A stretch of DNA of 27,028 nucleotides from a virus, in IMG/VR virus record IMGVR_UViG_3300042879_003126, positions 1 through 27,028 of that record, one strand, 5' to 3'. The notes under the pieces were generated by a model. The model was not told where the DNA came from. It searched no databases and saw only the letters and a program-made list of their open reading frames with translations. Position 1 is the first letter of the stretch. Each line of letters opens with the position of its first letter. The translations under genes and the position numbers were made by a program. This document shows, one piece after another, positions 7,437-15,002 of this stretch.

Positions 7437-8689
7437 GGGGCAACGCGTTTGTACCGTTTATGCTCAAGCGCGGCGACGGCTCCACGCTCTCGCTGGACTT
7501 CGCGAGCATGGGCGAGCTTGATAGCCGATTCACCTTTACGCGGAATTCGATTGCTACCTATACGAACTCCAGCGGGATTGTGACTAGCGTCACGGCTGCC
7601 GCTACAAACGATCCGTCAAAGGCCAGGTTTGACTACAACCCAACCACGCTCGCGCGTCGCGGTTTGCTGATTGAGGGCAGCGCAACGAACATTTGCACAA
7701 GGTCGGAAGACCTCGCAAATGCCGTCTGGGTGCCGGACAACGGATCGGCTACGAATCCAAATGTGGAGGCAGTGTCACAGGCCGCACCGAACGGCGGGGC
7801 ATCCGTCAACCGAATCACATTCAACAAGACCGGCGGCACTTTCTCACGAATCCGGCAAACGCTCGTCGGTACGAGTGGAGCCACCTACACCCTTTCCGTG
7901 TGGATGAAAGCCAACACGGCAAACGGTGCGGCCGCAACTCAAAATGTGGGCCTGCGAATCGGTGCGGATACCGGCGGGTTCAATTGTGCGGTGACCACCA
8001 CATGGACGCGCTTTTCGTATTCCTATGCGCTATCCGGCACGGACGCATCGGCTCAGATCATGCTGTGGGACAATATTGCCGGAAACGATGAAACAGCGGA
8101 TGTCCTGGTGTGGGGCGCACAACTGGAGGCAGGATCTTACGCATCCTCGTACATCCCGACAGGCGCAAGCACCGCGCAGCGGGCGGCGGAACTATGCCAG
8201 ATGAGCGGAACCAACTTCTCGTCATGGTTTCAGGCAGGCAGCGCGTATTCCATGCTGTATCGCTACTCGCTCAATTCACCCACAGCATTTGCAGGCACGA
8301 ACATAGATCGTGCGTGCGGGCAAATGTCCGTAAGCGGCTCGGGGAATCGCACATTCATCAACGCTGCGTACAGAGTTGCAAGCGGTTCAGGAGACATAGG
8401 GCGATTCGTGCGCGTTTTCGACACCGGCTCGCTCGACATGCAACCAGCAACCCTACCGGCTGCCGCAACAAATACGGCTCTGGCGTTTGCGGTGAACACG
8501 AACGATGCGGCGATCTACGGAACGAACGGAGTGGTGGGGACGGATAGCAGTTGCACGATCTTGACTGGGCAAAACCTGCTCGACATCGGGTCGATTGGAT
8601 CATCCCAGCATCTGAACGGCTGTATTTCGCTCATCAAATACTGGCCTACCCGCCTGCCCAACGCCACCCTTCAGAGCCTCACAGCATGA
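7433..8689 (+). CDS. head spike/fibre-like adhesin
   Basis: This 418-aa beta-rich protein resembles phage head spike fibre-domain proteins. The N-terminal part carries FTFTRNSIATYTNSSG and RRGLLIEGSATN, a typical opening for this class. The centre (about residues 110-235) reads like a carbohydrate-binding beta-sandwich: TYTLSVWMKAN, TWTRFSYSYAL, VWGAQLEAGSYASSYIPT. The end, LNGCISLIKYWPTRLPNATLQSL, is the usual closing LamG-like strand. The likely role is glycan or host-surface binding from the capsid. The gene is visibly less GC-rich and uses more A/T-ending codons than its neighbours, suggesting recent exchange of a receptor-binding module. It overlaps both neighbours by 4 nt. Confidence 0.78.
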   Translation: MRGNAFVPFMLKRGDGSTLSLDFASMGELDSRFTFTRNSIATYTNSSGIVTSVTAAATNDPSKARFDYNPTTLARRGLLIEGSATNICTRSEDLANAVWVPDNGSATNPNVEAVSQAAPNGGASVNRITFNKTGGTFSRIRQTLVGTSGATYTLSVWMKANTANGAAATQNVGLRIGADTGGFNCAVTTTWTRFSYSYALSGTDASAQIMLWDNIAGNDETADVLVWGAQLEAGSYASSYIPTGASTAQRAAELCQMSGTNFSSWFQAGSAYSMLYRYSLNSPTAFAGTNIDRACGQMSVSGSGNRTFINAAYRVASGSGDIGRFVRVFDTGSLDMQPATLPAAATNTALAFAVNTNDAAIYGTNGVVGTDSSCTILTGQNLLDIGSIGSSQHLNGCISLIKYWPTRLPNATLQSLTA

Positions 8690-8985
8690 GCGACTACTAC
8701 CTACGAGCAAACACGAAGGCAGCGATGCAGAATGCGTTCCTGGCTGCCGGCATCACCGTGCAAGGCATCGACGGCGAGGTGGTGGACTTCGACGGCATCC
8801 GCCTCGACATCGGATGGATCGGCCCCGTGGTGCGGCCTGACCCGGCTGACCCAGAGGCACCGCCTACTGTGGACAACCGATACCACGCGAATTTGCGAGC
8901 AGGCGGCGAGCTGCCTGCGTCCGTGTTGGACGCACTGCCGATCCTCGATCCGTCGCCATCTAATCCCATGAGGGTATGGGGATGA
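8686..8985 (+). CDS. small conserved-looking phage protein
   Basis: This 99-aa product begins MSDYYLRANTKAAMQNAFLAAGI. Later it shows WIGPVVRPDP, a YHANLRAGGELP segment and the closing PMRVWG. The pattern of an N-terminal helix, a GP-x-x-RP turn, WHANLR-like motif and a VW(A/G) end resembles small proteins found beside phage fibre or structural genes; their function is unknown to me. The frame is open further upstream, but the ATG at 8686 overlaps the fibre stop as ATGA, matching the style of this genome. Base composition returns to the GC-rich norm inside it. It may be an accessory of the fibre protein (inference). Confidence 0.7.
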   Translation: MSDYYLRANTKAAMQNAFLAAGITVQGIDGEVVDFDGIRLDIGWIGPVVRPDPADPEAPPTVDNRYHANLRAGGELPASVLDALPILDPSPSNPMRVWG

Positions 8986-9569
8986 GGACTAACCTGTCAG
9001 ACACCGGCGCCACGTCGCCAGTGATCTCGGCGAGCGAGCTGAAGACGCACGCACGCATCTACCACAGCCAGGACGACACGTACCTCGGCACCCTGATCAC
9101 GACGGCCACGCAGATCATCGAAGCCGAGACGCGGCGGGCCATGATCAACCGAGCCTTTGCATATCAGCTCGAGGCGTTCCCGGCCGACGGGGAGATCATC
9201 TTGCCCCGCTCGCCGCTGTCCACCGTCACCAGCGTCACCTACACGGACACGGCCGGGGCCACGCAGACCCTGTCGGCCAGCACTTACCACGTCTACTCCG
9301 TCAACGGTGTCGGCCGGGTCGTGCTGAAGAGCACTTCGTCCTGGCCCGACACGCAGGACACCGGGAACCTCGACGTCACGGTCAACTTCACCGCCGGATA
9401 CGGGGCATCCTCCAGCAACGTGCCGGCCGCTCTCCGGCATGCGACGCTGCTGGCAGCGACGCACCTGTACGACAACCGCACCAGCGTCAACGTCGGCAAC
9501 ATCGTCAACGAGCTGCCGATGACGGTGCAGCGTCTGATCGTGCAGTACCACAGCGGGGACTACGCATGA
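8982..9569 (+). CDS. head-tail connector (gp6-like)
   Basis: This is a probable head-tail adaptor that binds under the portal. The N-terminus VISASELKTHARIYHSQDD is a typical helical opening, followed by TYLGTLITTATQIIEAETRRAMINRAFAYQLEAFP, then IILPRSPLSTVTSVTYTDTAGA and a C-terminal VPAALRHATLLAATHLYDNR. These fit the phage gp6-like/phiE125 gp8 connector class at 195 aa. The ATG at 8976 is in frame too, but the ATG at 8982 overlaps the previous stop as ATGA and has AGGG at a normal distance, so I chose it. Position between capsid and closure genes agrees. Confidence 0.85.
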   Translation: MRTNLSDTGATSPVISASELKTHARIYHSQDDTYLGTLITTATQIIEAETRRAMINRAFAYQLEAFPADGEIILPRSPLSTVTSVTYTDTAGATQTLSASTYHVYSVNGVGRVVLKSTSSWPDTQDTGNLDVTVNFTAGYGASSSNVPAALRHATLLAATHLYDNRTSVNVGNIVNELPMTVQRLIVQYHSGDYA

Positions 9570-9910
9570 ACCCGGGCTACATGCGGACGCCGCTCGCGAT
9601 CTACAACCCAACCGACTCGGTGGACGAGTTTGGTCAGGTGACCAGCACCAAGACCACCAGCACCGGCACGATCTTTGCCGCCATCAACGAAGCCAGCGCC
9701 GAGGAGAAGAGCAACCACCGGCAGCTGAATCAGACGGTGACGCATCGCATCCGATGCCGATGGCACCCGGACATCACCCACCGCACGCAGCTGCGGACCG
9801 TTGCAACCGAGCAGGGCAAGACCACCACGACTTGGGAGGTCGTCACCGCGATCGACTGGCAGGAGCGAAGGCAGTACCTCGACCTGGTCTGCAGGCAGGT
9901 GATCACGTAA
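9566..9910 (+). CDS. head closure / head-tail joining protein
   Basis: This is a 114-aa protein of the phage head-tail joining type. It contains YMRTPLAIYNPTDSVDEFGQVTSTKT near the start, the usual DEFGQ signature of SPP1 gp16-like closure proteins, then WHPDITHRTQLRTV and the ending DWQERRQYLDLVCRQV, which is also characteristic (R-x-x-x-L-x-L-x-C-x-x). The role is to seal the capsid after packaging and form the tail-docking surface. It overlaps its neighbours as ATGA upstream and TAATG downstream. Confidence 0.87.
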   Translation: MNPGYMRTPLAIYNPTDSVDEFGQVTSTKTTSTGTIFAAINEASAEEKSNHRQLNQTVTHRIRCRWHPDITHRTQLRTVATEQGKTTTTWEVVTAIDWQERRQYLDLVCRQVIT

Positions 9911-10512
9911 TGGGCGACTGGCGCAAGAGCAATCTGAAGAACTACCTCGTCGAGGGCATCCCGCAGATGGAGGCAACCATCCGCAACATGCTGGACGAGG
10001 ACCTGTCAAAGGCCATTTTGTCCACGCTGCGGGAAATCGGCACGCCGACACAGGCTGCCCTGATCCAGCACTACAACAACGCTCCGGCCAAGCACGACAA
10101 CGAGAGCACCAAGAAGGCCCTGCAGCACCGATGGTGGAACAAACTCGACCGCAAGGGTCGTCCGGTTGGCTACAGCCGTTTCCGGATCTTGAAGGACTTG
10201 GTCCGCACGGGCTACGGCATCAAGGTCAAGCGGGCGAAGACTAGGGGCGAACCCTATGTCCTCCGCATCAAGGTGCGTGGCGAGGCCGTGCACCTGCTTG
10301 AGAGCGGCCGCAAGAAGGCGCAGACGATCCAGCGGACGAAGGGCCCGAAGGCCAAGTACACGACCAGCAATCAGTACAAGGGCTGGATGCGTGGCATCGA
10401 GATCCTCAAGGCGTTCGCCGCAAGGGCGGCGGGCGACCTGTCCACACTGCTGCCAGCCAAGATCGAAAGAGCCGCTGCCATGGCAGCCAAGCGTTCGGGG
10501 GTGCAGGCGTGA
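9910..10512 (+). CDS. tail-completion protein (HK97 gp10-like position)
   Basis: This 200-aa basic protein starts at the TAATG junction with the head closure gene (MGDWRKSNLKNYLVEGIPQMEA). The open frame extends upstream to 9754, but only within the closure gene. Its place between closure and tail terminator is that of HK97 gp10-type neck/tail-completion proteins, which often begin with a helix and contain a rigid basic beta region; here KVKRAKTRGEPYVLRIKVRGEAVHLLESGRKK fits loosely. At 200 aa it is longer than usual. The assignment is mostly from gene order. Confidence 0.6.
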   Translation: MGDWRKSNLKNYLVEGIPQMEATIRNMLDEDLSKAILSTLREIGTPTQAALIQHYNNAPAKHDNESTKKALQHRWWNKLDRKGRPVGYSRFRILKDLVRTGYGIKVKRAKTRGEPYVLRIKVRGEAVHLLESGRKKAQTIQRTKGPKAKYTTSNQYKGWMRGIEILKAFAARAAGDLSTLLPAKIERAAAMAAKRSGVQA

Positions 10513-10979
10513 GCGCTACCGTGGCTGCCGCTGTCCGCGACGCAATCCTGTCGCAGTCTGCCGTGGTGGCGCTGCTGGGCGGCAACGCCCTGACCGCCCG
10601 CGTCTTTGCGTCGTACCGCGACACCACGGGCTTCCCGTGCATCGTGCTGAGCTACGGCAACAACGCCGACGTGAGCCCGGCTATCGACCGCACCGACCGC
10701 GTCCGCAAGCTGGACGTGGAGATCGACTGCGTGGCCACCACCGCCAAGGGAGCACTGGCGTTGGCAGAGGCCGTCCGGGCCGGCCTGCACGGGTGCAAGG
10801 GCACCAGCCGCAACACCACGATCATGGAGATCCGCGTCATCAACGAGACCACGTCCTACGACGTCGGGGCCGAGGGCGACGAGGGCGGCTACCACATCAC
10901 GAGCGTCAACGTCGAGGCCTACTACAGGTCCGACGCGGTGAACCCGTCAACCATCACCACCCCGGGCCAAGCGCCCTGA
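10509..10979 (+). CDS. tail terminator-like protein (DUF3168/gp11-like)
   Basis: This 156-aa protein starts with GTG overlapping the previous stop (GTGA). VRDAILSQSAVVALLGGNALTARVFAS is typical of the DUF3168-like tail-terminator class, where a short helix is followed by a small beta-sandwich; FPCIVLSYGNNADVS and RKLDVEIDCVATTAKGALALAEAVRAGL continue it. The role would be to cap the tail tube and join it to the neck. The tail tube gene follows after a 15-nt gap with its own strong ribosome site. Confidence 0.75.
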   Translation: MSATVAAAVRDAILSQSAVVALLGGNALTARVFASYRDTTGFPCIVLSYGNNADVSPAIDRTDRVRKLDVEIDCVATTAKGALALAEAVRAGLHGCKGTSRNTTIMEIRVINETTSYDVGAEGDEGGYHITSVNVEAYYRSDAVNPSTITTPGQAP

Positions 10980-10994
10980 CCTAAGGAGAGAACC

Positions 10995-11456
10995 ATGCCA
11001 GCCATTGCATCGTGGGGGACCACCCTCAAGTACGGCAACGCAACCAACTGCGCGTACACCGGCACGCCGGCCACCAGCGTCGGAAACGTCACCAGCCTCA
11101 ACGTGGACGGCATCAGCCTGACCACGATCGACGTGACCACCCTGACGGACCGCTTCCGCAAGTTCGTCGCGGGCCTTGTCGATTCGGGCACCCTGAGCCT
11201 CGAGGTCAACCTTGACACCGATAGCGGTTCCAACCAGATGACGCTGATCGACGACCTGGACGTGACCACCACCGGCGCGGCCACCTGCCGTTCGTTCCTG
11301 CTCGAGTTTGGCGAGGCGACCAACAACAAGGGCACCACGATCCAGTGCGCTGGGTACGTGACGCAGTTCAGCATCCGCGGCTCCGTAGATGCGGTCGTCA
11401 CGGCCAGCATGACCATCAAGCTCAATGGCAGCGTGCAGATCGCTGACGTGGCCTGA
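10995..11456 (+). CDS. major tail tube protein
   Basis: This 153-aa beta-rich protein is very probably the tail tube subunit. It follows the tail terminator and precedes the G/T chaperones, the invariant order of siphophages. The sequence has VGNVTSLNVDGISLTTIDVTTLTD, FVAGLVDSGTLSLEVNLD and the closing VDAVVTASMTIKLNGSV, the usual tube-protein pattern of alternating beta strands with Thr and Val. AAGGAGA ends about 6 nt before the ATG and is the strongest ribosome site in the late region, consistent with a high-copy protein. It overlaps the next gene as TGATG. Confidence 0.9.
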   Translation: MPAIASWGTTLKYGNATNCAYTGTPATSVGNVTSLNVDGISLTTIDVTTLTDRFRKFVAGLVDSGTLSLEVNLDTDSGSNQMTLIDDLDVTTTGAATCRSFLLEFGEATNNKGTTIQCAGYVTQFSIRGSVDAVVTASMTIKLNGSVQIADVA

Positions 11457-11812
11457 TGAGCGACCTGAAGGCACGTCTCCTCAGTCTTCGTGCGACGGTC
11501 CCTTCGGAGACCGTCTCTGTGCCTGGCGTCGGTGAGGTCGAAGTACGTGGCCTCACCGCCGCCGGGCGGGACGAATGGGAGCAGCGAATCGTTTCCGCCA
11601 AGGGCAAAACGGTCCGGAACATCCGGGCCAGTCTGGTGGCGTTGTGCGTGTACGAGGCCGACCGGCTGGTCTTCAGCCCGGGCGACGTCGACGCGCTGGG
11701 TGAGCTGCCCGCTCAGGTGGTCGATCGCCTCTACGAGGTGGCGTCACGCCTGAGCGGGCTGGGTGCCAAGGACCAGGAGACCCTCGAGGGAAACTCCGAC
11801 AGCGCCCGCTGA
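11456..11812 (+). CDS. tail assembly chaperone (gpG-like)
   Basis: This 118-aa product occupies the lambda G position between tube and tape measure. It starts at the TGATG junction with the tube gene. EVRGLTAAGRDEWEQRI and VRNIRASLVALCVYEADRLVFSPGDVDALGELPAQVVDRLYEVASRLSGL match the usual chaperone pattern, where a small lipid-like domain is followed by a helical end. Near its 3' end lies a GGGAAAC slippery heptamer in the correct phase, so a fraction of ribosomes should shift -1 into the T frame. The unshifted product ends with LEGNSDSAR. Confidence 0.9.
   Translation: MSDLKARLLSLRATVPSETVSVPGVGEVEVRGLTAAGRDEWEQRIVSAKGKTVRNIRASLVALCVYEADRLVFSPGDVDALGELPAQVVDRLYEVASRLSGLGAKDQETLEGNSDSAR
11788..11794 (+). 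promoter_or_regulatory. programmed -1 frameshift site, G_GGA_AAC
   Basis: The heptamer GGGAAAC has the X_XXY_YYZ phase of the chaperone frame (codons GGA at 11789 and AAC at 11792). The -1 frame is open from 11704 to 12120 and encodes a T-like protein with no good start of its own. Lambda uses GGGAAAG at the equivalent place. Slippage would join LEGN to LRQRPLRRFLFRLALALG. Confidence 0.9.
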
Positions 11813-12120
11813 GGCGGTTCCTGTTTCGGCTGGCGCTGGCCTTGGGGCGAACTGTGGCAGAGCTGGAGGAAACCATGAGCGGAGCAGAGCTGACCGAGTG
11901 GATGGCATACGAGGCCGTCGATGGCGTCCTCGGCGAGCAGCGGGCCGACCTCCGTGCCGGCATCGTTGCTGCCACCATGGCCAACTGTCACCGCTCGAAG
12001 GGCCCGGCGTTCAAGCCGCAGGACTTCATGCCGTACCTCGAGAAGCCCAAGACGGACCCCGACGCTGCCCTTGACGCCCTGCGGGTGGCTCTTGGCAAGC
12101 CGAAGAAGGGAGCCCAGTAA
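11794..12120 (+). CDS. gpT-like chaperone domain, made by -1 frameshift
   Basis: Reading from the slip site, the -1 frame encodes about 108 residues. It contains FLFRLALALGRTVAELEETMSGAELTEW, then a YEAVDGVLGEQRADLRAGIVAATMANCHR stretch (GxxRADLRAGI and an N near the end are the hallmark of lambda-gpT-like and DUF4035-like proteins) and a C-terminal MPYLEKP. A TTG at 11842 could begin a separate product, but no strong ribosome site precedes it, so a G-T fusion spanning 11456-12120 is more likely. The fusion would bind the tape measure and recruit tube subunits. It ends at a TAATG junction with the tape measure gene. Confidence 0.88.
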   Translation, partial: LRQRPLRRFLFRLALALGRTVAELEETMSGAELTEWMAYEAVDGVLGEQRADLRAGIVAATMANCHRSKGPAFKPQDFMPYLEKPKTDPDAALDALRVALGKPKKGAQ

Positions 12121-13301
12121 TGGCGACCGTTGCCAACCTCAAGGCCAAGTTGGTGATGGACGTCGGCCAGTTTGAGCAGGCTGCTGAGAAGGCTGTCGGC
12201 ACCGCAAAGAGGACTGGAGTGTCGATCAGTAGGGCACTCAGCCAAGTCGGGAAGGACTGGGAGCGGTCCATGCTCAACTTTGGCAAGGGGTTGGTGGGCA
12301 TGCAGGCCGTGGACAGTGGCATGCGAGCGTTGGGCGGATACCTCAAAGAGCTCGACCTATCGAAGCTCGAGACGTTCAACGACGTTGTGTCGTCCATATC
12401 TGATGGCATCGGCAACACCATCAAGGCCATCCCGCTGCTGGGCGGTGCTTTTGAACTTGGCGAGGGCATTGGGTCTCTCATGGGAGTTGGTGCCCAAGAC
12501 AAAGCGCTGGATGCAGCTGCCGCTGTCCGTGATGCAGAATCCCAAAAGGCAAAGGTTTTGCAGGATCAGCTGCAATTACTTCGTCAACAGCAGGAGCGTG
12601 CGGACGCTTTGCGCGGACTTCAGGGCGAAGCACTGGAACAAAAGAAGGCCGAGTTTGAGATTGAGGACAGGCTTGCAAAACTGAAGTCGGTCGCCGTGGC
12701 TGGCACAAGCGCGGGGACAGCGGCCGCTCTCGTCAATCAAGCACGGGAACAACTTACGCAGACGATGCAGAAGGACTTGGAAGCCGCACGTGAACGGGCC
12801 AAGCTCGAAGAAAGCATCGCCGAGGCAAAGCGGCAGCAGGCAGAGGAAGCGGCCATTATCCAAAGGGAAGATCAGGCCGCCGCGTCCTTCCTCGAAAGCC
12901 TCAAGAGTCAGCACGAAGCACTGACACTCTCAGAACGCGAGCGCCTCGAGCTGCAGATGCAGCGGCTCAAGCTGTGGCCCGAAGAGATTGAGGCCGCGAC
13001 GAAGCTGTACGAGCAGATTCAGCGGGCAAAGGAGCTGCAGGACGAGCAGCGCCGCATGGACGACCTCAAGGCGAAGGCCGACGAGGAGGCCGCACAGAAC
13101 CGCAAGATCGCCCTGGAGGCAATGGATGCAGCGGACCGGGCCAGCAGCGTCGAGACGCTCGACACGGCCATCGGCGGCGTCAAGGTGCAGGGCATGATGG
13201 ACGCCAGCCTGAGCCGACTGGTGCCGCTGCAGGAAGCCCAAAAGGCCTACCTGAAGGCCATCGCAGACAACACCAAGCCGGCAGCCGGAGGGGCACCGTA
13301 A
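12120..13301 (+). CDS. short tape measure protein
   Basis: This 393-aa protein follows the G/T chaperones, the position of the tape measure. It is mostly charged helix, rich in Q, E, A and K, with coiled-coil stretches from about residue 140 to 330. A hydrophobic glycine-rich segment at about 85-120 (GIGNTIKAIPLLGGAFELGEG) could be the membrane-inserting part used in DNA injection. The N-terminus MATVANLKAKLVMDVGQFEQA is a typical tape measure opening. The length is small for the family, where 700-1200 aa is common; at about 1.5 angstrom per residue it predicts a tail of about 60 nm. No peptidase motif is seen. Start at the TAATG junction. Confidence 0.8.
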   Translation: MATVANLKAKLVMDVGQFEQAAEKAVGTAKRTGVSISRALSQVGKDWERSMLNFGKGLVGMQAVDSGMRALGGYLKELDLSKLETFNDVVSSISDGIGNTIKAIPLLGGAFELGEGIGSLMGVGAQDKALDAAAAVRDAESQKAKVLQDQLQLLRQQQERADALRGLQGEALEQKKAEFEIEDRLAKLKSVAVAGTSAGTAAALVNQAREQLTQTMQKDLEAARERAKLEESIAEAKRQQAEEAAIIQREDQAAASFLESLKSQHEALTLSERERLELQMQRLKLWPEEIEAATKLYEQIQRAKELQDEQRRMDDLKAKADEEAAQNRKIALEAMDAADRASSVETLDTAIGGVKVQGMMDASLSRLVPLQEAQKAYLKAIADNTKPAAGGAP

Positions 13302-14197
13302 TGGCCATTGTCATCAATCAGAAGCCGGACGGCGTTCGCATCGGGTTCGATCGCGGCAAGTTCTCCGGCACGTCGGCGTACGTGATTCTTGACGACGCGG
13401 GCGCACGCATCAACAGCAGCGACATCATGGGCAGCACGAGCGTGCTGGCCAAGATTGCGCCATCCGACTACTACGTCGGCGGTAGCGGGGCCCTGACCGA
13501 CTTGGGCAGTTACTGGAGCACGAGGATGCGGCAGGTGTCCTTTGACCTGTCGCAGCAGGACGCCGGCGGATTCGTGTGGGAAGCCACGGTCAACTTCGAC
13601 AGCAACATCGGCGACGCCGCAACGACGCCCGTGGATCAGAAGAACGAACAACAGGCCGGGTTTACTGCGATCGAGTACTCCGTCCAGGGCGAGCCGGTGG
13701 ACGTGTGGCGTGTGAACCCCACAATGCCAACGGGCTCAAACATCGACACGCCGACCGAGACCGACATCGGCGGCACAAAGGTGGACTCGGGCGGCGAGCC
13801 CATCAGCACGTTTGTGAACATGGCTCGCGTGACCGTTCGGAACGTGGTCGTGGGCAGGCCGACGCCCCCGCTGTCGTCGATCAACAGCCGCAACAGTGCA
13901 ACCTTCGCCATCGGCCCGTACTCGTTCCCGGCCCGTTCGCTGCTGTTCACGGGCGTGCAGATCAGCCGCGTCGGCGTCAGCACCTACGAGGTCGTCTACA
14001 GCTTCGCGTATGACGCCCAGTTTCACCTGCGGCAGGTGGCCCAGCGGTTGGCCGAGACCCGCGAGGTGGACGTCGGAGCCCTGGCGGATACGTGCACCGG
14101 ATCACGGACATCGGGCAAGGCCTACGCCGCTTGCGTCGTGTTCAAGCAGCCTTTCCCTACCACCACCGCGTTCAGCGGACTGGGCCTCGTCACGTGA
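13301..14197 (+). CDS. presumptive distal tail/virion protein, unrecognised
   Basis: This 298-aa protein is not one I recognise. It follows the tape measure (TAATG junction), where distal tail or baseplate proteins normally lie. It is beta-rich, has no signal peptide or membrane segment, and contains AYVILDDAGARINSSDI near the start, YYVGGSGALTDLGSYWSTRMRQVSFDLSQQDAG in the middle and a C-terminal QFHLRQVAQRLAE stretch. The number of aromatic residues and Asn/Ser-rich turns fits a structural protein. A role as Dit-like or hub protein is only inferred from position. The next gene starts inside its stop as GTGA. Confidence 0.55.
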   Translation: MAIVINQKPDGVRIGFDRGKFSGTSAYVILDDAGARINSSDIMGSTSVLAKIAPSDYYVGGSGALTDLGSYWSTRMRQVSFDLSQQDAGGFVWEATVNFDSNIGDAATTPVDQKNEQQAGFTAIEYSVQGEPVDVWRVNPTMPTGSNIDTPTETDIGGTKVDSGGEPISTFVNMARVTVRNVVVGRPTPPLSSINSRNSATFAIGPYSFPARSLLFTGVQISRVGVSTYEVVYSFAYDAQFHLRQVAQRLAETREVDVGALADTCTGSRTSGKAYAACVVFKQPFPTTTAFSGLGLVT

Positions 14198-14724
14198 GGG
14201 TGAACGGGTCAACCAAGCAGAGCCTCGGGCCCTGGTCGCCCAACATGGTGCGGACCATCGCCGACGCTGTGAACGCCTACAACGACGAGCGGGCCAGCGT
14301 TCCTGCCCAGCGCATCAAGATCCCCACCCTGTTCTTGGCCCGCATCACCGGGAACACGGCCATCGCTGGCAAGACTGCAACGGTCGGCGGGGTCGCTGGC
14401 ACTCAAGTGGCCTGGACCTACGACTGGGAAGAAGCCTCCATGAACAGCGGAGGCACATATCAGACTGCCAAGGACTACCGACGCAAGAGCAGCCTGATCA
14501 GCGGCACCCTGGGGCGGGCCTACAACGGTGCAGAGGGCCCGCAGACCATCGGTGCCACCACGGTGCTCGGACCCGGGATCACCACCGCCAACATCCCCGC
14601 GGGCTACACCATCAAGGCAATCGCCAACGACACGGTCGTGCTCATGTATGCGTTGAGCCGCGACAACGGTGAGCCGCTTTTCTTCTTTTGTTGCCCCAAC
14701 GCTATCGACGGAGCTTGCCCATGA
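14194..14724 (+). CDS. presumptive tail-tip protein, unrecognised
   Basis: This 176-aa protein starts with GTG at the GTGA junction; a GTG two codons later is an alternative. The frame is open upstream to 14092, but there it only shadows the previous gene. WSPNMVRTIADAVNAYNDE looks helical, followed by beta-rich ARITGNTAIAGKTATVGGVAGTQVAWTYDWEEA and GPGITTANIPAGYTIKAIANDTVVLMYAL, a pattern common in small fibre or tip proteins. The end has FFFCCPNAIDGACP, an unusual cysteine-bearing hydrophobic tail. No known family is evident to me. Position implies a virion role. Confidence 0.5.
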   Translation: MRVNGSTKQSLGPWSPNMVRTIADAVNAYNDERASVPAQRIKIPTLFLARITGNTAIAGKTATVGGVAGTQVAWTYDWEEASMNSGGTYQTAKDYRRKSSLISGTLGRAYNGAEGPQTIGATTVLGPGITTANIPAGYTIKAIANDTVVLMYALSRDNGEPLFFFCCPNAIDGACP

Positions 14725-15002
14725 CCCCGCTCGGACCCCGCCATCAGACCAACCCGCAGCTGGCGTTTGCCATCAGCCTCCTGCAGCTCGTCACCCTGAT
14801 CATCGGCGTGGCCGGCGTGTTCGTCACGCTGGGCCGCAAGGACGCCATCCTCGAGCGGCAGGACCGCGACATCAGCGAGCTGCGAGCGATCGCTCAGGAG
14901 CTGGTGAAGTCGCAGGTGCTGGGTGCTGCCAACGATCAGAAGCACGCAGAGGCCCTGCAAGCCGTCGGCACCCGGCTGGACAGGCTGGAGGCCCGCCGGT
15001 GA
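14721..15002 (+). CDS. small membrane/coiled-coil protein (i-spanin-like topology)
   Basis: This 93-aa protein has one transmembrane segment at about residues 13-37 (LAFAISLLQLVTLIIGVAG) followed by a charged helical stretch from about 42 to 92 (ILERQDRDISELRAIAQELVKS and onward) that looks like a coiled coil. The ATG overlaps the previous stop as ATGA. The topology of N-terminal membrane anchor plus coiled coil is that of an inner-membrane spanin subunit. The next gene, overlapping as GTGA, is a lipoprotein, so the two could form a spanin pair. A holin-like or virion role cannot be excluded. Confidence 0.6.
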   Translation: MTPLGPRHQTNPQLAFAISLLQLVTLIIGVAGVFVTLGRKDAILERQDRDISELRAIAQELVKSQVLGAANDQKHAEALQAVGTRLDRLEARR

